Positions 59,509 to 64,000 of a stretch of 64,000 nt of DNA are shown here, piece by piece (position 1 is the first letter of the stretch; every line of letters starts with the position of its first letter). The stretch is from the NCBI GenBank assembly GCA_016617785.1, contig JADILM010000004.1:1736001-1800000 (forward strand), given 5' to 3'. Both the position numbers and the translations under genes were made by a program. A model generated the notes under the pieces. The model saw only the letters and a program-made list of their open reading frames with translations, was not told the origin of the DNA and made no database searches. The DNA comes from Sporobolomyces roseus (Eukaryota; Basidiomycota; Microbotryomycetes; Sporidiobolales; Sporidiobolaceae).

Positions 59509-59728
59509 GTTAGCTTTGTATTGAGATCATTCTTGAGCGACTCGAGCTGTCGATTTTTGCATTTTCTGGTCGTTTTCGCGAGAGCAAAGCAAACTCAAAG
59601 GAAACAAACGTGTGCTGTGCAGCTGAAAGCAGACATCGAGCGGACTCGCAAGGAGCCACGGTTTGAGCGAATTCTGAGAAACTGCATTGAATTCGTGGAT
59701 ACACCAACGATAGTGCTCGTTCGTCGAT

Positions 59729-61065
59729 CTAAGCGAAAGGGTGAACGTTCTCTACTATAGCCTGTTCCAAAGGTTTCCATTTGTCTTGTCCCATTTCCTT
59801 CAAAACTTCTGTAGACCTCTCGATATCGTAGATTTGGAAACAAGGAGGACATTCCTTGACATCCTCGTAGAAAGTCTTCGTAGGGTAGTTCTTGCGAAAG
59901 ATAGAGAGGATATCGTTCCAGTTGCCAGCGTGAGGCCGTCGATTCTTGACCGAGGGAAGAAGGAGAGCTCCTATATGGAGCCGAGCTACATCAGTGACAG
60001 GAGCGAAGTTGACTGTGAGGATGAGAGCGTATCATCAGCAGTCGATTTGGCAAGATAGAAACGAAGTGTACCATCAGGAACGAGCTTGAGAGCTGAATCA
60101 CTCTTTCCGAGGAACAGGTCACGAACCCATCCAGCAGTTGAGCCCGACTGAGATACAGGATCAAGAATCTCGCCGATGCAGTAACCGGGTTGTACGGAGG
60201 AAAAGTCGAACGAAGGCTAAAGTTGCAAAAATCTGTTGAGTTTCGTTCGACGACTTCAAGCAGACTTTGATTCACCTTGTTCTCCTTGATGTACTTCCAC
60301 GCAGCTAGTTCACCCTGTGTCTTAGCAGCAGCGTAGATGTAAGCTCCTTTCGTCGGATCGTCGTCGCCGAGGGTTTGCGCAAGCTCGATAGCTTTGTAGT
60401 TGAAGTCCTTCTCCTTGACGGTGAGATGTTCTTGTCGAGCAGCTTCAAGTGTAGTGATTGCGGTGACTGAGGAAGTCAAAACGAATCGCTTGACCGAGGG
60501 AGCAGCGTGAGAAGCTTTGAGAGCGACGAGGGTACTGCCGACTGCATCTCGAACAACGGCGTCGTAGTCGAGAGAGAATGACATGTTCATAGCGACGTGA
60601 GCTACTCCAGCGACCCCTGTCGAGTGTATAAAGGTTCAGCTTCTGAGCGAGGCAAGAACAGAGAAGAGCAAGATTCACCTTTGATCGCTTCATCGTAAGC
60701 TCCCTCCTCGATGATATCGGGCACTTCAGCAGCTTCGAAGAGACCAGGGTACTTGTCGTCCCACCTCTTCTTGAGGTTGTCGAGTTTGGAAAGAGAACGA
60801 GCAGTTCCTCGTACTTTGTAACCAAGTTCGAGAAGTTGTTCGACAATATGACTTGCAATGAATCCTAACAGCGTTCGAACAAGTCAGACGATTCCCTCGC
60901 TACTAATTAGAGTCGAAAGAGTATACCATTTGCACCCTAGCGACAAGGAAGACGAGTAACTCAGTTTTCGTGCGACTCGAACGGAGAGAGCGAAGAGGGA
61001 GACTAGCGAACAGTGACGAGGATGAGAGATCCCTTGGGAAGTACAGCGTTATCGATTTGTAGCAT
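59729..61065 (-). CDS. Extended short-chain reductase (Gre2/dihydroflavonol reductase-like)
   Basis: An NAD(P)-dependent aldehyde or ketone reductase of about 345 residues. The Rossmann motif TGANGFIASHIVEQLLELGY lies at residues 18-37, followed by VRGTARSLSKLDNLKK. GVAGVAHVAMN and KRFVLTSSVTAITTL carry the active-site serine. The catalytic Tyr-x-x-x-Lys is in IYAAAKTQGE (Y-A-A-A-K). FSSVQPGYCIG and FAPVTDVARLHIGALL follow. The second exon is only 10 bases (60927-60936), encoding G-A-N of the nucleotide motif. The first intron has an unusual GTTCGC donor. Natural substrate unknown. Confidence 0.92.
60927..60936 (-). other. 10-base microexon in the SDR nucleotide-binding motif
   Basis: On the minus strand GGTGCAAATG lies between acceptor GTCGCTAG and donor GTATAC. 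Joined to ACT before it and GATTCATTGCA after it, it rebuilds T-G-A-N-G-F-I-A, the NAD(P)-binding glycine motif. It is the only in-frame solution I found. Confidence 0.82.
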
Positions 61066-61574
61066 GTTGTGCGATGGGAGCGAGAGTTGTCGATGATAGC
61101 GAGGAAAAGTGAGAAGAAGGAGAGAAAGAGAGGAAATGAGTCGGACTTGACGATTTTACCGCGAGTCGATCGCTGACCAAGCGCTTACTTACCTTACTTT
61201 CTGATTTCTAGTCAGCTTCAATTGGGACAGAACTCGCTCGTCGGAATCTTGGAGAACAGCGAGATGAGTAATCTCCTTCATCAGTCAGTTTCGGAGAAAT
61301 GGGAGAGTGGGTCAAAATGCGAAGGTCGATCAAGTGACCCGCAAGAGCGACTCTCTCTTCCCCAATGATCTGCTATCGTCGTGAAAAGACTCAGAGAGGG
61401 GGAAGAGAGTTGGAATGGCGAACGCGAGCAACAAAGGAATTGTAAAGAATAGCAATACTGTCCCTCTCCTCGCTTATCTTCCACCTGCCGAAGCATCAAT
61501 CGTCGACAGCAAACGCACCCATTGATCTTTTCCATACATGTTTGACTTCTACCCTTCTCCCCACCTCCACCTCG
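61066..61574. other. Intergenic between the SDR and F-box genes
   Basis: About 510 bases holding the SDR promoter and the F-box 3' end. Open frames present look random. Confidence 0.4.
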
Positions 61575-62929
61575 CTAATGTTCGTCCTCTTTCTCGCATA
61601 ACTCGAATTCCGTTGCAATCCCTCGTGCATTCAATACTTGAGCAAATCCTGAATATCTAGCCTGATCTTCAGCGGGGAGAATGTCGGGGAAGAACCCTTT
61701 GAGACGGCTGAAACGCTGGAGGACTGCGAGTATTTGGGCGGTTGGGAAGATCTCGTCTGGATTGGCCGAAAGACGGTTGTTGTCCGCTACCCAGCGCGAA
61801 TTCGTGAAGCTGACGCGAACGAGTAGAGGTGAGTTCTGAGTGAGCGTGTCAAGAAGTCGAAGGGAAGGACCATGAAAGCCAGTGAGCGAGAGGGAGGTAA
61901 GGCGTGGGAAAGATCGGAAGGCTTCGGATGGGATGGGATGGCCAGTTGTTACTACGGAGTAGTTTGATAGGGTGAAGATGGGAGGACGCGGGTCGATAGA
62001 GGAGAAAGTCAGGTGCCGCAGATTTGAACCGATGAGCGACACGAGTGTCGAAAAGTCGGCAGCGTCATATCGGCAATCGACGCTAATGTAAAGTCGCTTG
62101 AGCGTGGAGCGGGTTGAGGGGAAGAAAGGGAAGTACGTTGAGAGTTGGGCTCGATAGGTTGTGATGTCAAGGAGTTTGACGGGGAAAGGGATTTGCGAGG
62201 CTTGCACGGTCGCGTCGAACGGGATAGACGAGCCTGCTCGATTTAATACAAGGCTGTCCAAAGATCGTAGAGGTGCCACAGACAGCGCTTCTAGTATGTC
62301 AGACTGAAGATTGGATGAGCTCCAGTCAAACCGTCCTTCGCCAAAGGTGATGTTCCGAACTGATGAATCGCGGACGAATCGATAGGAGGCCTTTGGATCC
62401 GACGAAGGGAGGATTGGGGGAAGGAGGTCGACGGCGTGAAGGAGGTTGTGCAATTCGTTTGCGTTCGAGAAGTAAAGATCGACGCTATGAAGATTCGGAC
62501 AAGCGGAGAGTATGTCGATGTACCATCTTGAAGTTTGCTCAACCGCTCTATTAGGGGATACCTCGCCGTCTAGAAGCTTTTTGAGGTCCTCCAGCCAAGA
62601 AGCGATACACGAAGTATTGCGAACGAGTCGTCCCAGGCGCTGATCGTTCGACCGCAATACTGCGAGCAAGCAGAGAGCCTGACTCCAACGTAGATCGTCT
62701 CGCAGCCTGGTATGGACGTCGAACGGCTCTTGATAGAGAGCTCTGCGAGCAGAGGGTAGAGTTTGGCGAGAGACGAGGCACAAAGACGGGAGGGTGGCCG
62801 ATCCATCTGTTTGAAGCGAGGATTGATCAGTACACGTTCTTTGACAATTTATACGGAGCGTCTCGCACTATTTTCGAGGTAATCGGCGATGTTGTCGACG
62901 AGTTCCTCGGGAAGTTGCGAGAAAGACAT
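61575..62929 (-). CDS. F-box protein with leucine-rich C-terminal part
   Basis: About 420 residues in two exons. The N-terminus MSFSQLPEELVDNIADYLEN joined to LPSLCLVSRQTLPSARRALY gives an F-box, the Skp1-binding motif. The rest shows irregular leucine-rich repeats: ACPNLHSVDLYF, APLRSLDSLVLN, SNLRHLTFSSI, FPRLTSLSLTGF and LLVRVSFTNS. Target unknown. Such F-box/LRR genes are often members of large lineage-specific families in basidiomycetes. Confidence 0.8.
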
Positions 62930-63184
62930 GATTTCTGTGTCAACAACAGCGAAGGAGGTTAGCACATTCCGGAAGTGAGCGGGCTTTATACTGTTTGAGA
63001 ATAGCAGCGAGACCACCAGCATCTCTAGTCGCCTAACAAAGCGGATCTCAACTCTTTGAGAGAAGAAGAGCACAATCTCCTCCTCTTCACCTTCGGCTGA
63101 TCCTTGACGCATACTCAGAGGTTTGAATACACTCCTTCTATCCCTGCAATGATGTTCCTAGGTCCCCTTTGCTTTCCTCGCTGA
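62930..63184. other. Intergenic between F-box gene and retrotransposon end
   Basis: 255 bases with the presumed promoter of the F-box gene. No other feature seen. Confidence 0.4.
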
Positions 63185-64000
63185 TTTTTTTTTTTTTGTA
63201 TAAAGGAGAGATGAATTGCGGAAATTTAACAAGAAGCTAATACACTAAGTACGACAAAGGAGGGCTCAAACGATACCTTCCTACACCCTACCGAGACTGC
63301 GGCTCATGCACTCGAATCGACACAGTACACCGCTAATCCCACTCCTCGTAGTCAATTTTGAGAAACTCAACTCACGAAAGTCGTCGAACTATTCCGTCGA
63401 TTGTCCGTTGCGATAATTCGGAAGGAGAGGGAGAGGATTGGCTAGGATCGGACTTGATTCTTGACCATCGAACATCTGCTAGAGTTTGGATTGCGACGGC
63501 GACGACAGCTCGGATAGTTATCTGAACTGGTGCGTCAGCTTGCGATCTCAGGGTTGGTAGTCCCATGAGAATCTCGTCGGAAGAGAAGGTACTCGTGTTG
63601 AAAGCGGTTGAGAGAGTGTTCGAGAGGGTTTCGAGAAGTCGTGACCAGTACTCTTTCGAGTAAGCACAGGTGAAGAACGAGTGCGAGATGGTGTCAGGAG
63701 AATCGCAGCAGAAGACACACGTCGATGGGGTAGAATCGCTCCATTGGTGTAGTTTGGTTCGAGTGATCACCACCGAATGAAGCAATCTCCAGTGTGTCTC
63801 TGCCTCTCGAGGGCTCACCGGTCGGGCGTTGATCCATAGCCAAGTCCTCCTCCACTCGTCCTCGCCGGCATGGAGCATCGACGAGTACGACCGAGGAATC
63901 GGTGAAGACGATCGTTGACGAAGTAGTTCGAGTCGACCTTCGCTTGCTGAGAATCCGTGATTGAGTCCGAGAAGCGTGAAAGAGCGAGGTTCTGGGAACG
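63185..64000 (-). mobile_element. 3' end of a LINE-type (non-LTR) retrotransposon, cut by window edge
   Basis: The minus-strand frame enters from the window edge and ends at 63372. It contains HWRLLHSVVITRTKLHQW and CVFCCDSPDTISHSFFTCAY, followed by W. This is the C-terminal zinc-knuckle (zf-RVT) region, W-R-L-x-H and C-x-x-C-x6-H-x4-C, of non-LTR reverse transcriptases. About 175 bases after the stop, a 13-base A run (T13 at 63185-63197 on the plus strand) marks a likely poly(A) end. The reverse transcriptase core lies outside the window, so I cannot tell whether the element is intact. Confidence 0.85.

Overview
The window is nuclear DNA from a fungus, most likely a basidiomycete. Almost every gene is cut by many short introns (about 50-80 bases, GT-AG, with CTGAC/CTAAT-like branch sites and pyrimidine-rich acceptors). 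The genes are densely packed on both strands, and the products are typical fungal housekeeping proteins. I could not settle the class; Tremellomycetes or Pucciniomycotina would both fit. There are no bacterial features, no CRISPR arrays and no tRNA or rRNA genes that I can support.

Layout, left to right. 0.4-3.0 kb: a microsomal CYP52-type cytochrome P450 (+). 3.4-8.8 kb: a THADA/TRM732-type tRNA-modification partner (-). 9.4-11.0 kb: a PP2A activator (PTPA/RRD, -). 11.2-13.3 kb: AATF/BFR2 (-), divergent from 13.5-14.1 kb ZIM17/DNLZ (+). 14.6-16.8 kb: NOP58 (-), divergent from 17.1-18.9 kb PRP19 (+). 19.2-22.0 kb: a LAM-type sterol transfer protein (+). 22.1-22.95 kb: an unassigned spliced transcript (+). 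23.0-24.5 kb: a divergent histone H4/H3 pair, followed at 26.3 kb by a broken second copy of the 3' end of H3. 27.2-28.4 kb: a small membrane protein (paralogue A, -). 29.2-33.6 kb: a VPS3/TGFBRAP1-type CORVET subunit (-). 34.1-35.0 kb: UBC7 (-), divergent from 35.1-39.2 kb MMS19 (+). 39.5-41.6 kb: SNX41/ATG20 (-). 41.9-43.7 kb: a family X DNA polymerase (-). 44.5-45.8 kb: a second, degenerate PTPA-like gene (+). 46.2-47.3 kb: a DUF1746 membrane protein (-). 47.5-50.1 kb: a disordered protein with a possible Scm3-like N-terminus (+). 50.4-51.5 kb: an F-box-like gene with a frame break (+). 52.1-54.7 kb: a large acidic protein (+). 56.1-57.0 kb: paralogue B (+). 57.4-59.5 kb: a Nudix hydrolase with a C-terminal membrane anchor (+). 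59.7-61.1 kb: an extended SDR reductase (-). 61.6-62.9 kb: an F-box protein (-). 63.2-64.0 kb: the 3' end of a LINE-type retrotransposon (-).

Functional groups. AATF, NOP58, PRP19, TRM732 and the histones serve RNA and chromatin functions. VPS3, SNX41/ATG20, LAM, UBC7 and DUF1746 belong to membrane traffic or ER biology. MMS19 and Pol X belong to Fe-S assembly and DNA repair. There is no sign of one pathway cluster; the ordering looks like ordinary fungal gene packing with several short divergent promoters.

The most unusual structure is an inverted duplication about 26.5 kb apart. Paralogues A and B share roughly 670 bases of upstream non-coding DNA. One 91-base block in it differs at only two positions (28756-28846 against 55621-55711), while the two proteins have diverged to about one third identity. 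Other points of note are the P450 haem cysteine carried on an 8-base exon, a 10-base exon inside the Rossmann motif of the SDR, two genes whose reading frames appear to start at GTG with no usable ATG, a GC-AG intron in paralogue B, and a long intron in NOP58. Exon joins were read by eye and need transcript support.
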